Below are positions 22,260 to 32,963 of a stretch of 64,000 bases of DNA, piece after piece. Each line of letters opens with the position of its first letter. Within the stretch, counting starts at the first letter, position 1. This DNA comes from Crambe crambe (lineage: Eukaryota > Porifera > Demospongiae > Poecilosclerida > Crambeidae). Location: assembly GCA_963924555.1 (NCBI GenBank), contig OZ004581.1, forward strand, positions 248,001-312,000, in the 5' to 3' direction. The notes beneath the pieces were generated by a model that had not been told where the DNA came from, ran no database searches, and saw only the letters and a list, made by a program, of their open reading frames with translations. The position numbers were made by a program, and so were the translations under genes.

Positions 22260-25200
22260 CTACATTGAGGAATAATGATAGGATGAAGGTAAAGGAGGAG
22301 GAGGAGGGGACGAAGAGGATAACCCTGTTTCCCCACCTAATAGGTGTCCAGTTAAGGTTTCTCCAGTGGGAGTGTTCTCTGATAGTTCGCAAGGGGGAGT
22401 GTCTTTTGATACCTTCCTTGGGAGGAAGGGCTCTGATTCATCCCTGGGAGTAGGGCTGTTTTTCAAATTCAATACAACCGGGTCACTGCCTGAACCTAAA
22501 ATAAACATATTTTAGACTATGGTCAAAGACTATGGTTAAGTATTGATAATTTCCAACAGGAACATAAAGTACTGGTAACTTCCAACAGGAAGATACTCAA
22601 TGTATGAAGGCCAGATGCATACCCTCCAGCCCCCAAAGAATAGTAACGATCCAGCTAAATTCTTTTCTCCTTTTGAATCAAAAATCCCCACTGACCTGCT
22701 GTCACAGAAACACTTTTCTTTCCTTTCTTGTTTTTCCCAATCGGAAGCTTCAAAACAAAGGGGCTTTTTGTCAATGCCCCAAACCCTGACCCAGGACTCG
22801 AATTGGGCTTGGGGGAAGGTGTGCTCTCATTAGAACTACTACTCGACTTTTGTGTATCAATTTGAAACAATTCTGTCAATTTTTCTTGCTTTTCAGTGGG
22901 CAAATAGTCATCAATGTTGTATATGGCTCTTGTTTTGTTCATTTCCATTTCCTTTTCGAAGGCAACCAACTGGCCCATGAAATTAAGGTTGGGGGAGATA
23001 GCCGGTCGTTTGTCTTTCACAAACTGATACGCTGTTTGCATGTTGAGGCCAAAATGGAACATGAGGTATGCAATGGTGAGAGTCACTGAACGAGACACTC
23101 CAGCCATGCAGTGGATGAGAATAGTGGAGTTCGTGTTACGTGCTCTTTCTGTAGAGTAATGGATATAATTATTACCTCAAATTATGAGCTAGACAGAGTG
23201 GAATTTAATAACATAATTATGGCTCAATCATTTGAATTCATTTCCTCCACAATCCACCACACAAAGTTTAAAACCCCTATCCAAATAACTGCTGGTATCC
23301 TGATCAGTATGTGTGGCACATTATTTTAACAGTGAGTGAGTGAGCAGGTAAAGTAGTTCCAACTTGTTGAGTTATGCAAGTTGGGTAGGTAGCTGCATAC
23401 ATATGAAGTTGTAGTGCCTTAGATAAGCCAAGTGCAGAAAATCTAGTTAGCCAGTACAATCGATTATGACAAACTATAAAAAACAATCAAGTTGCAGTAT
23501 TACTGCATGGCTCACAATAACGGGACATTTTCCGGTCAATTTCTTCCAACCAATTTTTCCATTATAACTATACATTTAAAACTGTTATTAGATAATCATG
23601 TCCAGATAACTAGGGTATGTTCGTGTAACATATTCAATCGGCGAGCGAAACAGTTGGTGAAAGTCATTTGTACTTTGACTTATTGGACTAAGCCCAAGAT
23701 ATTGCAGTGGTTGTGGCAGTGTGGCAGCTGCATACACACTGACAGGAGGCTGTATAATGCTTACCACAAGCACTTAGAAAGCCATGCGCCTACAATCCAC
23801 TTAGTGCCTCTATGACAAAATGCAATAAGCTCTAGCTATTTGTTCTAAGTGCTATGGGCACGTTTCATTTGTGGGGTCAAAGGTCAAATGAACGTGCGCA
23901 TGCGTATTATAAGCTATGCCCGCTAGCTATGACGTACGTATATATATATATATCTCGAGCTCCCGTTGACATGACCAGAGAGTGGCTCGCTTCGCTCGCC
24001 AATAATAGAGTGTTATTATGAGCCCTGCAGTATGCACACATGATATATGCCTGCAGCATTATAGTGAGTCAGCTCACTCATTGTACTTAAATATCCATTA
24101 TTGAATGCTCCCATGCCCCACCTCCTAGAAATAAAATCACGTCCACCAACCTATGAACTCAAATGCTTCCTTGAATCTGTCGGAGAGTTTTTGGGAGCCA
24201 GTATCTGTGACAGCTATTCTCATGTAGGTGATGTCTTTCTCCTCTTCAAAGCAGTTGGGACAAGTTGGGGTAACATTTAGGACGTATTTGATGTTAAATT
24301 CACTGAATACCTGCAACACAAGAAACTCACTGAATACTCGGAAAACATTGCATGTTGCAGGATTCTTACACATTAGGTTCCAGTAATGGAGAACTAAAAT
24401 TGATTTAATTGTGAAATTGCACAATATTTACATAATATGTTCTATACTGAGTTATGGAGAACTAAAATTGGATTTATTGACATCCCACAACTCACCTCTT
24501 TGCTCATGGCATCTTTCTTTCCTCCCAGGACCAAGTAAGATAGGACGTGAACTGGGGGAGCTGTCTGCCAGTCCAACGGTTGATCACGTACCCCTACAAT
24601 GATTATTACACAAAAGCCATTCAAAATAAGATGAAAACTAATTTGATCTTGATTGTGATTGTACAGAAAAACAACTAAGGCATTGTTACAGAAATGAATA
24701 TTTCTTTTGATCCATTCAAAAATAAGATAAACATTATTCTTAATAATGCACACTATACAAACATATTATTTTAACAGAAGCTTGTCTTGCTCATGGTACC
24801 TGACACGACGATTGGGAGCGCCTGGCATTATGGTCCCGGAATCAGACCCAATCCAATGTCCAGATTCCATTCCACAAGTATCAGAATGGAACCTTTGCCC
24901 AGGGGACCACAGCTGGGATCCATGTACCACACAGAATACAACTCATTAAAATCCAGAAATATGCACATAACATTAAGGATTTCATTACCAATTCATCATT
25001 CTAATTACTTTGAAGCGATATTTTCAGAGGCTTTCGACGCTTGATCTGAATTGTCTGTTGCTTGCTAGCTGATTCTTCCTCAACCATGACTGGACTAGCA
25101 AGGCTCTCCATATTGCACGAAGAAAGATGCCCGAGGCTTTTCACAACTGTCATGAAATTCAACTATATCTGATGTTCTCCAACTGAAATGCAGGAGGGAG

Positions 25201-25287
25201 GGTTCTTCAAGACAAAAATCAAAGAGTGAAGCAGAAAGCGTCATGACACAGACCATTACAAAAGGCTGTGCTCAGCTGAGTGATATC

Positions 25288-25340
<53 letters not shown>

Positions 25341-26437
25341 AACATGCAGCAGATAGTCTGTCATGTGCTCTGGTTGGATAAACATGAGAATTGTTACAAT
25401 GAGTACTGTCATGTCCCCCTTATTATATTTCCCAGCATAAGCAAGCAAATACAATGTTTGTAAATTGCTCGTAACATGTCAAGAACTGAAATGGCCTTCC
25501 AAAGTCAAAGCAAGCGAATAACATCAATGAGCCAGTTAATGGTGTGTGACTCTTCCAAGAATGAAAAAATGCATGTTCTCAAAATTCTTTAAGCTCCCAC
25601 ATCCCATCGCAATCAACAAAATACCAGTATGAAATTTTCGTGGGGTAAAATTTTTTTGTGACGTTAACACACAAAAATAAGGGACAAACACTTATGAAAA
25701 TTTTACCACACAAAATTTCATTCTATATGGTACACTACAAAAGAACATAATATACGGCTCAAAGATTATGGAATATGCCCAGAATGTATGTAGATGTCGA
25801 GAACACAATTTTACTTCCAAAAAGGACATATAATCACATGTAAACAACCTCTTACAGCATCATGCTGCCTCCAAATACCAGGAACAAAACAATATCCCCC
25901 TGCTGAAGAACTATTTATGTAGGGGTTTATAATTACGCAACCTGGATCATTAATTCTATCAATTTGCATCAACATAGAATCATTTCACAGCCCATAATAA
26001 AGAGGACAGTGTATGGTTGATATCAGGATACGGAGGAGTGATAAGCTAAATAGAGACCATACTTAAAGACGACATATGTAATTTCATCACCAACTTTAGG
26101 TACCAAACACAATCAAGCCTAATTGTTTGTCATTAGCTACAGTCCATTTAATGCTCTGCTATCAGTTTGGAAATAGAATAATAAAGTCAATTTGACGTAA
26201 GATGGTACATCATGCTGGTGGGTCAATAAAAATATTATCGGATGTACATGTATCATTGGGTTTACTCTCTTACCATAATTACAAATTGCACTCACTGACC
26301 TGGTGTGGTGGCTTTGAGGGCGGCAGGAGTCAGAGAACGTCTGACACTTGGCAAACTTATCTCACACAGGCTTGGATGCAGTACATTGAACTCACTTAAC
26401 CCACCTAGATAGAGAAAAACAAGAAATTAGACTTAAA

Positions 26438-26478
<41 letters not shown>

Positions 26479-28436
26479 TCTCCAGGGTGGCACAGGTAAA
26501 GGAAATAGATCAAAAGGCTTGACATGTGTAAATAGCATGAAGTAATGAACAACGCATGATCGATTCTTAATCACTAGGAAATATCAAGTAAATGGAGCGA
26601 AGGAATAACAGGATGAAATGACATGGATGATGAAAGCTAAATTCGAGTGCTGCCAAAAATACTATCAACATGTCACGAACATAACCTGCTACTAATGAGT
26701 CCGCATAACTTAGATGATATAATGATTAGGTAAAGGGTAGAATTCTAGCTACCACATATACTATATTAAGTTGACATTACTTGTGTTTTTGATGATCTTT
26801 ACCATATTAAACATTTCAACGCTACCTTTCAGTGTTGTTTTAATGACCTTCTTACATGAAAGTACTTATTCGAATAAGGTCACTCACTGTAAAAGTGTTG
26901 CAGGTACTGACTGACCTTGAAGGACAAATGATATGATTCCTTTTTCTTCCAAGGCAAGGAGGACTAGCCTGAGAGTATTGTTGGAGGCAAGGTTGTGAAG
27001 GTCAGCTGAACATTCATCATATACTACTGCCGGCCAGTTGGAGCAATTCTACATAATGAGGGGGCATCATTAAAAACATTAAAGATTCTAACCAGGATGA
27101 ATGCAAAGAGTGGGGGTTGGGGCCGAAAACATGAAAAGCTAGGGAGTGTATTATATTCCACTATACTAATTCAGTAACAATACGGTGGGGGAAGGGAGAA
27201 ATAGAGTGGGGGAGCACCATTCGGCTAGAACACCGTGTAAATTTAGTGGCTTTTCTTGAAGTATGTATGAACCATTACAAATTCCCTTATTTTGTGCATT
27301 ATCTTTCGAAATCACAAGAAAAAATTAAAAAGTTCTAATGGTGCATAGCTATGCATAGCTATGCATACATACAGGAGTAAACAGACTGATCATGGAAAAA
27401 GGAAAGGGTACTCACAGTGACATACCTTGAACTTCTCCTTTCCTTCCTCTGTGGTGACTAAATCACCCAGGGCAATCTTTCCTGCCATAAAGCGTCTCTT
27501 GGTCATCCCAGTAAAGTTGATGTTGATAGCACCTAAGGTAAAAGAGAAAAGAGCGATCACTTGCTTAGAGCTAGGACAGTGGGTCTCAGGGTTAATTCAA
27601 TTAAAATAGTCATGAAAACAACCAACTCTGCTGGGCTGGATCTATGGTGATTAGCAAGTTTCAGAGTATCTGCTTACTGTAGCACAATTATATGCATATG
27701 GATTCACTTGACAAAATAAGCTAAGCCCTGCTGTGTGGATCTTTCAGGAAAAGCAAACCACGAAACAGCATCAGTTTTAATATCGAGGTTTTTCCAAGCA
27801 AAATCAGCACCATACCATACCTGATATCATAATAGTCACTAGTGATTCAGCTGCCCAGTCAAACTTTCTCTTTCGTAATAGAGGGGTTCCACTGTATACA
27901 GAGGTGTCGCCATTTCGGGGGTTGGAATAGAGGGGTTCCACTGTATACAGAGGTGACTCCATTTCAGGGGGTTGGAATAGAGGGGTTCCACTGTATACAG
28001 AGGTGCCTCCATTTCAGGGGGCTGGAATAGAGGGGTTCCACTGTATGCACAGAGGCGTCTCCATTTCAGGGGGTTGAAATAGAGGGGTTCCACTGTATAC
28101 AGAGGTGCCTTCATTTCAGAGGGTTGGAATAGAGGGGTTCCACTATATACAGAGGTGTCTCCATTTCAGGGGATTGGAATAGAGGGGTTCCAATGTATAC
28201 AGGTGTCTCCATTTCAGGGGTTGGAATAGAGTATACAGAGGTGTCTCCATGATAGCATTTTATGTACCTGTAATATGACACGAATTATAAGCCAGAATAG
28301 GTCGACAGTCTAGAATGAGATACGTTGCCATGACACTGTGCAGTTCATGGGCCAGCTCGTGAGGGTCCATCATCTTGATATCTTTACTCAGTTGCTTCTT
28401 CGTCCCAGTGCTACCACTCCTAATAGTGCACGCCAT
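22260..28436 (-). CDS. MAP kinase phosphatase: rhodanese plus dual-specificity phosphatase domain
   Basis: Exons in reading order are 28436-28268, 27532-27426, 27048-26916, 26404-26300, 25146-25009, 24593-24496, 24310-24151, 23148-22696 and 22495-22260 (TAG). All junctions are in phase and give about 532 residues. The first four exons encode the rhodanese-like MAPK-binding domain (LDCRPILAYNSCHI, then a basic KRR stretch, then VVYDE and GGLSEFNVLHPSLC). Exons 6-8 give the catalytic domain with HCMAGVSRS (Cys nucleophile and Arg) and Asp in VTDTGSQ as likely general acid, followed by KRPAISPNLNFMGQL. The layout and these stretches fit the DUSP10/MKP5 group best. It should dephosphorylate MAP kinases on Tyr and Thr. 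The linker exon carries KRRKPLKISL, a candidate extra docking site. The C-terminus is Ser/Pro-rich. An extra open block at 24941-24800 could be an alternative exon but does not keep phase at its best donor. Confidence 0.87.
23874..23904 (+). promoter_or_regulatory. DR1-like plus NRF1-like composite site in a phosphatase intron
   Basis: GGGTCAAAGGTCAA (direct repeat of AGGTCA-like half sites, 1-base spacing) is followed after 7 bases by TGCGCATGCG. The same pair occurs in both arms of the NAF1/eIF2D promoter. It could mark an internal promoter of the short DUSP form. This rests on motif resemblance only. Confidence 0.4.
25288..25340 (+). repeat. (CAA)n microsatellite
   Basis: About 17 uninterrupted CAA units lie in a phosphatase intron. 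Confidence 0.95.
25622..25735. mobile_element. Fold-back MITE-like element
   Basis: The ends ACCAGTATGAAATTTT(C) and AAATTTCATTCTATATGGT are inverted copies, with an inner pair GGTAAAATTTT and AAAATTTTACC. Total length is about 110 bases, and it lies in an intron of the phosphatase gene. Confidence 0.7.
26438..26476 (+). repeat. (CT)n microsatellite
   Basis: It is pyrimidine on the plus strand and thus purine in the phosphatase transcript, some 35 bases upstream of the exon starting at 26404. It is a counter-example to the splice-site pattern seen elsewhere in the window. Confidence 0.9.
27875..28245. repeat. About 50 bp tandem array built from a MITE end
   Basis: Seven to eight degenerate units share AATAGAGGGGTTCCACTGTA followed by TACAGAGGTG and CTCCATTTCAGGGG. 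GGTTCCACTGTA is the terminus of the dispersed MITE family. It lies in the first intron of the phosphatase gene. Confidence 0.9.
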
Positions 28437-29075
28437 CTATGCTGGAGGCATTGAATTGAATGATTATGGAACAAGGGCTAGTCTTTATTGGATAAAAAGC
28501 TAGGATAACACACACACTAATAAACTTGCTCTTTTAATATCCCACTGCAAAAAAAAGCTTCTCACGAACTAACTGAGATAGGGTGACCTTTGGGGTATAC
28601 TCTAGTCATACTCTAAAGGAGCACTTCACCTTGAAGAGCTGCTCTCAATGCCTTCTCCTCAATTAGGCCATGGTTCGAGTACAGTATACAACTAAAAGCC
28701 AAGGTGACCCAAGGTGATAAAATTGGGGGGTTCCCTCAAAAAATTCACGAAATAAACGGTAATTTCCCTTTATCAACGGCGAAGAGAGGTGCGCTAGTGC
28801 TTACCTGTATGCTGGCAGTGTGTACAGTAGGCTCCAGAGCTTCCTAGCTAGATACAACTCTCTCCATTATGTCGGTAAACAACCACAAGAAAACTGAAAT
28901 GGCGCCGAGAGAGAAAAATTATACGGGTAGGCCACAGATTTTTTTCAAAAATTTTGGAAAAATTAATAGCGCACGCAATAAATAAAATTTCGTGGCCTAT
29001 GCTATGCTATGAAGGTTCATGTTCTGTGGGAGGTCACTACATGGGTGGCTGGTAGAATGATTCACTGAGTCACTG
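28437..29075. other. 5' flank of the phosphatase gene and 3' flank of NAF1
   Basis: The phosphatase start region must lie here. At 28929-28999 a short element with inverted ends TAGGCCAC and GTGGCCTA is seen. No further ORF. Confidence 0.5.
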
Positions 29076-32000
29076 TCACTGCATGGGTGGGTAGAATGGG
29101 CGTGGAGGATTCATCATCTGAGGGGGCTGGGAGGAGGGGGGATATGGGTGGGTAGGAGGAGGCAAGTGCAGATCACCACCTAATGGAGACAATAATTAAG
29201 GGTAGTTGACCTTTGACCTCAAATTTTACCTTGAGGAGGAGGAGGAGGGTATCCGTGGTGTCCCCATGGTGATGGTGTACCCATTGGTAGGGGAGGGTAT
29301 GCATACCTCCCTGGAGGGAGTAGGCCCATGAATCCCCTCGGAGTGAGATATGCCGTACCACCTTGCAGCATCAAAGCAAGGGCAGGGGTTTGCATATAGG
29401 GAGTGGGTGTGGCATGCTGAGGAGCAGGAGGAGGTGGCGGCCTAGCTCGGGGGAAGTAGGCACTCATCTTTGGGTCGTGTGAATATCGTGGCACCTCTTC
29501 CAATGGCTTAGAAGAAGGAATATGATGTTGAGAAGAGGGTGTGGTCGATCCCTTACTGTCCCTCTTGCCCCCTCGTTTGTTCCTATTGCGTTGCTGCTCC
29601 GCCTCGTCATCAGAGAAATCCTGAAACTGTTCTGGGACTTCTGCATCATCCTTCCATGATGCATCTGAGCCATGCTGCCTACAGGAGCAAGATAAACCAG
29701 AACAACAGGTTTTGTGTCAGTGTATAATGTGTTAATTGTAGGACACTACAAACCTCTCAACGAAAGGACAATCTAAAAGTACCTTTGCATATTACATTCT
29801 ATACAAAATAACTTCCAAAGGAGGACAACCTCTCTACAAAGGACACCTTTGTGTCAGACCTTTGTACCACTCACTGCATGAGCTGCTGAGTAAAGACATA
29901 TTTGGTGACCTCAGGGTTGCCCTGCACCACATTAACGATCTTCCCCGGGTCCAACCCCAAGGCATGGGCGTGTTCCATTGACTGCACGTGGACAGAGTAT
30001 AAAGGAGACTTGACTGGTCCAAAAATTTCAAAAATCTAGTAATGATGAAAAGGACTAAGTCAATTTGGTAAGGGATAGCATCTGAAAGAAAATAGAGTAA
30101 TAATGCTTACAACTGAAATGCTTTTTTTGGTCTCTGTCCACAACACCGTCCCCTCATCAACAGGAGGTGTCTCAGGGAAGGATTGTATGATTACCAGTTG
30201 CTCAGTGATGTGGGAGACCTTCCCGAGTGGCATCAGCGACGCACCTTGGGGAAATGTGACGTTACATGACTCCAACGGAGGTAGCTCCTAGTACAAGGGA
30301 TCAACATTATGGATGGTTTCAGCTTCGACGGTCCAGCCCACAATATTTACATTCCTGCGTATCCTACCAGCTACCACTACATACAGCCCCACCCATTTCC
30401 CTTAATTAGAGAAATGCACATAATTACATGTAGAATGATTTCCCGCATACTCTACCTTATAACTTATTTCATTCTTGATAAGAGGATGGTTGGAATCTCG
30501 TCCAGTTTCTTTCCCTCTCTCATCATCATCACCATCATCTCTTCCTTCCCTAGCAACACAAGATATTTGTATCAGCCTGTCTCAGGTTCTTTAGAATAAC
30601 CACAGTGGAAATTAACCTCAAAAGAAGAGAGGACAAACTTTGATAATCTAAAGCACCTTTGTACATATCACTCTACACACCAAAAAGAGGGCAACTTCTT
30701 CTCTACAAAGGATAAAAGGCTGGGTCCCAAATGTGTCAATTATCCATTATATCCAATCACTTTATGTTAGTTTTGAAGGACACTACACTACATGTTTCAC
30801 CAAAAATAATTGTGATCAACTCTTGTTTGTAGCCTTAATTAACTTCTTACTCTATTGTGATCATGTTGTTAGCCCCTTCATCATCATCACTGGAGTCTGA
30901 GGAGCTGTCACTATCACTGCTACTACTGCTACTCCCACTGCTGGACTCCAGCTGCTGAATAAGGGCCAACCCAACACTCCCACTCTGCATAATAGAGTCA
31001 CATAAGCTCACATACCTAGGTAGGTATAAAGTTAATTAACAGTGCTCAAAATAACCCAGCAATATTGTCCAGACATACTGCCTGATGATAACCCTACGAA
31101 TTTGATCAGATAATGACCAGACACATGGGGAAATGTCCTGTTCCTGTGTCAAGTTGAGCACTGAGTTAAGATCGGGAATAATACACCTACGTACTTTCAT
31201 CCCTGTTCCTCCTGTATTTGTTGTTATTGTTGTTGTTGTTGTTGTCTTTGTTGTTATTGGTGGAGGAGGGGCAGGCACAGCATTTCCAGTTCCCATACGC
31301 AGCGTTGCCAGGAACTTATCGATCTCACTAATATCAGTGTTAATCTCTTCAGAAGTCATGTGACTTGAACCTTTCCCAGGGGCAGGACTCTTGCGAGCAC
31401 TCTGATTTGACGAATGTCGCTTATGTTTCTTTTTCTTCTTCTTTTTCTTTGATGAGGAATCATCACCCTCTGTTGACGGCACTGCCATTGGCTTAGTCTC
31501 ATTTACAAGGGAAGGAGTGGGCGTGGCATTAGTCACATGATCGATAATGGGTGCGGTGGTGCTGGTGGTATCAGTATCTGTGGTGGATTTCGATCCTGAT
31601 GATGTTAGCCGACACTCAGTGGACGGCACTGCCATTGGCTTAGTCTCACTTACAAGGGAAGGAGTGAGCATGGCATTGGTCACATGATCAAAAATGGGTG
31701 TGGTGGTGCTGGTGGTATCAGTATCTGTCGTGGATTTCGATCCTGATGATGTTAGCTGACACTCAGTGGACGGCACTGCCATTGGCTTAGTCTCACTTAC
31801 AAGGGAAGGAGTGGGCATGGCATTGGTCACATGATCAAAAATTGGTGTGGTGATGCTGGTGGTATCAGTATCTGTCGTGGATTTCGATCCTGATGATGTT
31901 AGTTGACACTCAGTGGACGGCACTGCCATTGGTTTAGTCTCACTTACAAGGGAAGGAGTGGGCGTGGCATTGGTCACATGATCAAAAATGGGTGTGGTGG

Positions 32001-32211
32001 TGCTGGTAGATGTCTTGGTATCAGTATCTGTGGTGGATTTCAATCCTGATGATGTTAACTGATCACACTCAGTGGACGTCTTATCTTCAGGTTTTCTGCT
32101 GATGTCATGACTCTGGTCCAACTTGTTCCCTGATCCCTGGGAGTGGTCAGACATGGTTAGGGGATCAAATTGCTCCAGGACTTGATCACTGGGTGGACCT
32201 GGTGCACTCAT
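29076..32211 (-). CDS. NAF1: NAF1, H/ACA ribonucleoprotein assembly factor
   Basis: Seven exons join exactly in phase: 32211-31195, 30984-30851, 30549-30456, 30287-30111, 30035-29875, 29678-29230 and 29179-29076 (TGA), giving 711 residues. NAF1 binds dyskerin early in H/ACA snoRNP assembly, acts in the nucleus and is replaced by GAR1. The conserved core spans exons 4-5: ELPPLE at its start, LGKVSHITEQLVIIQS, and IFEIFGPVKSPLYSV, which is diagnostic for the NAF1/GAR1 fold. Before it come a 147-nt tandem repeat region (four copies), a Lys-rich stretch, and Ser/Asp acidic runs. After it come a basic region and a Pro-rich tail. The exon 1 donor was placed at AAA/GTACGT because only this keeps the frame. 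Human NAF1 is shorter; the repeat block accounts for much of the difference. Confidence 0.92.
29740..29852 (-). mobile_element. MITE-like repeat copy in a NAF1 intron
   Basis: Reverse-orientation copy with AACCTCTCAACGAAAGGACAA and ACATTCTATACAAAATAACTTCC blocks. Confidence 0.65.
30590..30765 (-). mobile_element. MITE-like repeat copy in a NAF1 intron
   Basis: Runs from ACCACAGTGGAAATTAACCTC past GAGAGGACAAACTTTGAT to AAAGGCTGGGTCCCAAATGTG, in reverse orientation. Confidence 0.65.
31465..32070 (-). repeat. 147-nt in-frame tandem repeat in NAF1 exon 1
   Basis: Four copies of a 49-residue unit (TECQLTSSGSKSTTDTDTTS, then TPIFDHVTNA, then LVSETKPMAVPS). It is rich in Ser, Thr and Pro and is probably disordered. 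Copies are almost identical at DNA level. Confidence 0.93.
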
Positions 32212-32262
32212 CCTGCAGCTCAGATCACTTCTCAGATCTAGTCTCGCGAGCCAGCTATCTCA

Positions 32263-32370
32263 GATGCGATTTTTTAATTTGGGCTCAGTTTGGGGGTCAA
32301 AGGTCAACCAATTGTATGCGCATGCGCTAAGAACTTAGAAAAATTTCTTGCCTGAAAATAAATTCTTGTC
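32263..32370 (+). repeat. Promoter inverted repeat, NAF1-side arm
   Basis: 108 bases, nearly perfect reverse complement of 32608-32716. Within it, 32294-32327 holds GGGTCAAAGGTCAA, nine bases, then TGCGCATGCGC, which matches the NRF1 palindrome. Confidence 0.95.
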
Positions 32371-32607
32371 CCTGAGTCCATAAGCTACAGGATTGACTCT
32401 TCGCCACCTTCTTTCTCTGTTTCCAGTCTCAGAAAGCTTTAGATCCGAAGCAGAAACTTGAAACTTGCTGTCAGCACATACTGGGGTCAAAGGTCACGAA
32501 TGGTTTACTGCAAACCGAAGGCTTGCAAAATAAGAAAGTAGCGTTACATAAGTTCAACAGATGCAGTTGTCAGCAGAGATACTTGTTAAAGTGACCTTCA
32601 CCCCCCA

Positions 32608-32716
32608 GACAAGAATTTATTTTTCAGGCAGGTAATTTTTCTAAGTTCTTAGCGCATGCGCATACAATTGGTTGACCTTTGACCCCCAAACTGAGCCCAA
32701 ATTAAAAAATCGCATC
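32608..32716 (-). repeat. Promoter inverted repeat, eIF2D-side arm
   Basis: Mirror of the NAF1-side arm, with only a few differences near its outer (GACAAGAATT) end. The NRF1-like palindrome is at 32652-32662 and the DR1-like site at 32671-32687. Confidence 0.95.
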
Positions 32717-32963
32717 TCAGATCGATAAAGATGTATGGTAAGGGGTTTGGATAATAGATCGACCACACCCTATCCGGGGCCGTACCGTACCTGTTTATTC
32801 GTTTAATTACACGTGGTGTTACATGATTCTGTGATGGCTCTATTGTAGATCAAGCATGTAAAAGAGAGTCGATCGTAGCTAGCTGGCAGTCTGTTCGTGA
32901 TTTATGTCATAAGGGGAAGTTTCATTCTGGTTCCAAAGTGGTGATTGGCACTGGGGTGTGGTG

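Larger units (their letters stand above)
32212..32963. promoter_or_regulatory. Divergent NAF1/eIF2D promoter region
   Basis: 752 bases separate the two start codons. The region is organised as two inverted arms (32263-32370 and 32608-32716) around a 237-base spacer, with one arm near each gene. A further DR1-like GGGGTCAAAGGTCA lies in the spacer at 32483-32496. Both genes serve ribosome function (snoRNP assembly and translation initiation), so shared control is plausible. Confidence 0.7.

Noticed and set aside
24800-24941. Extra exon of the phosphatase between 25009 and 24593
   Set aside because: Its clear donor leaves the next exon out of frame, while direct joining of the neighbours is in phase; kept only as a possible alternative exon.
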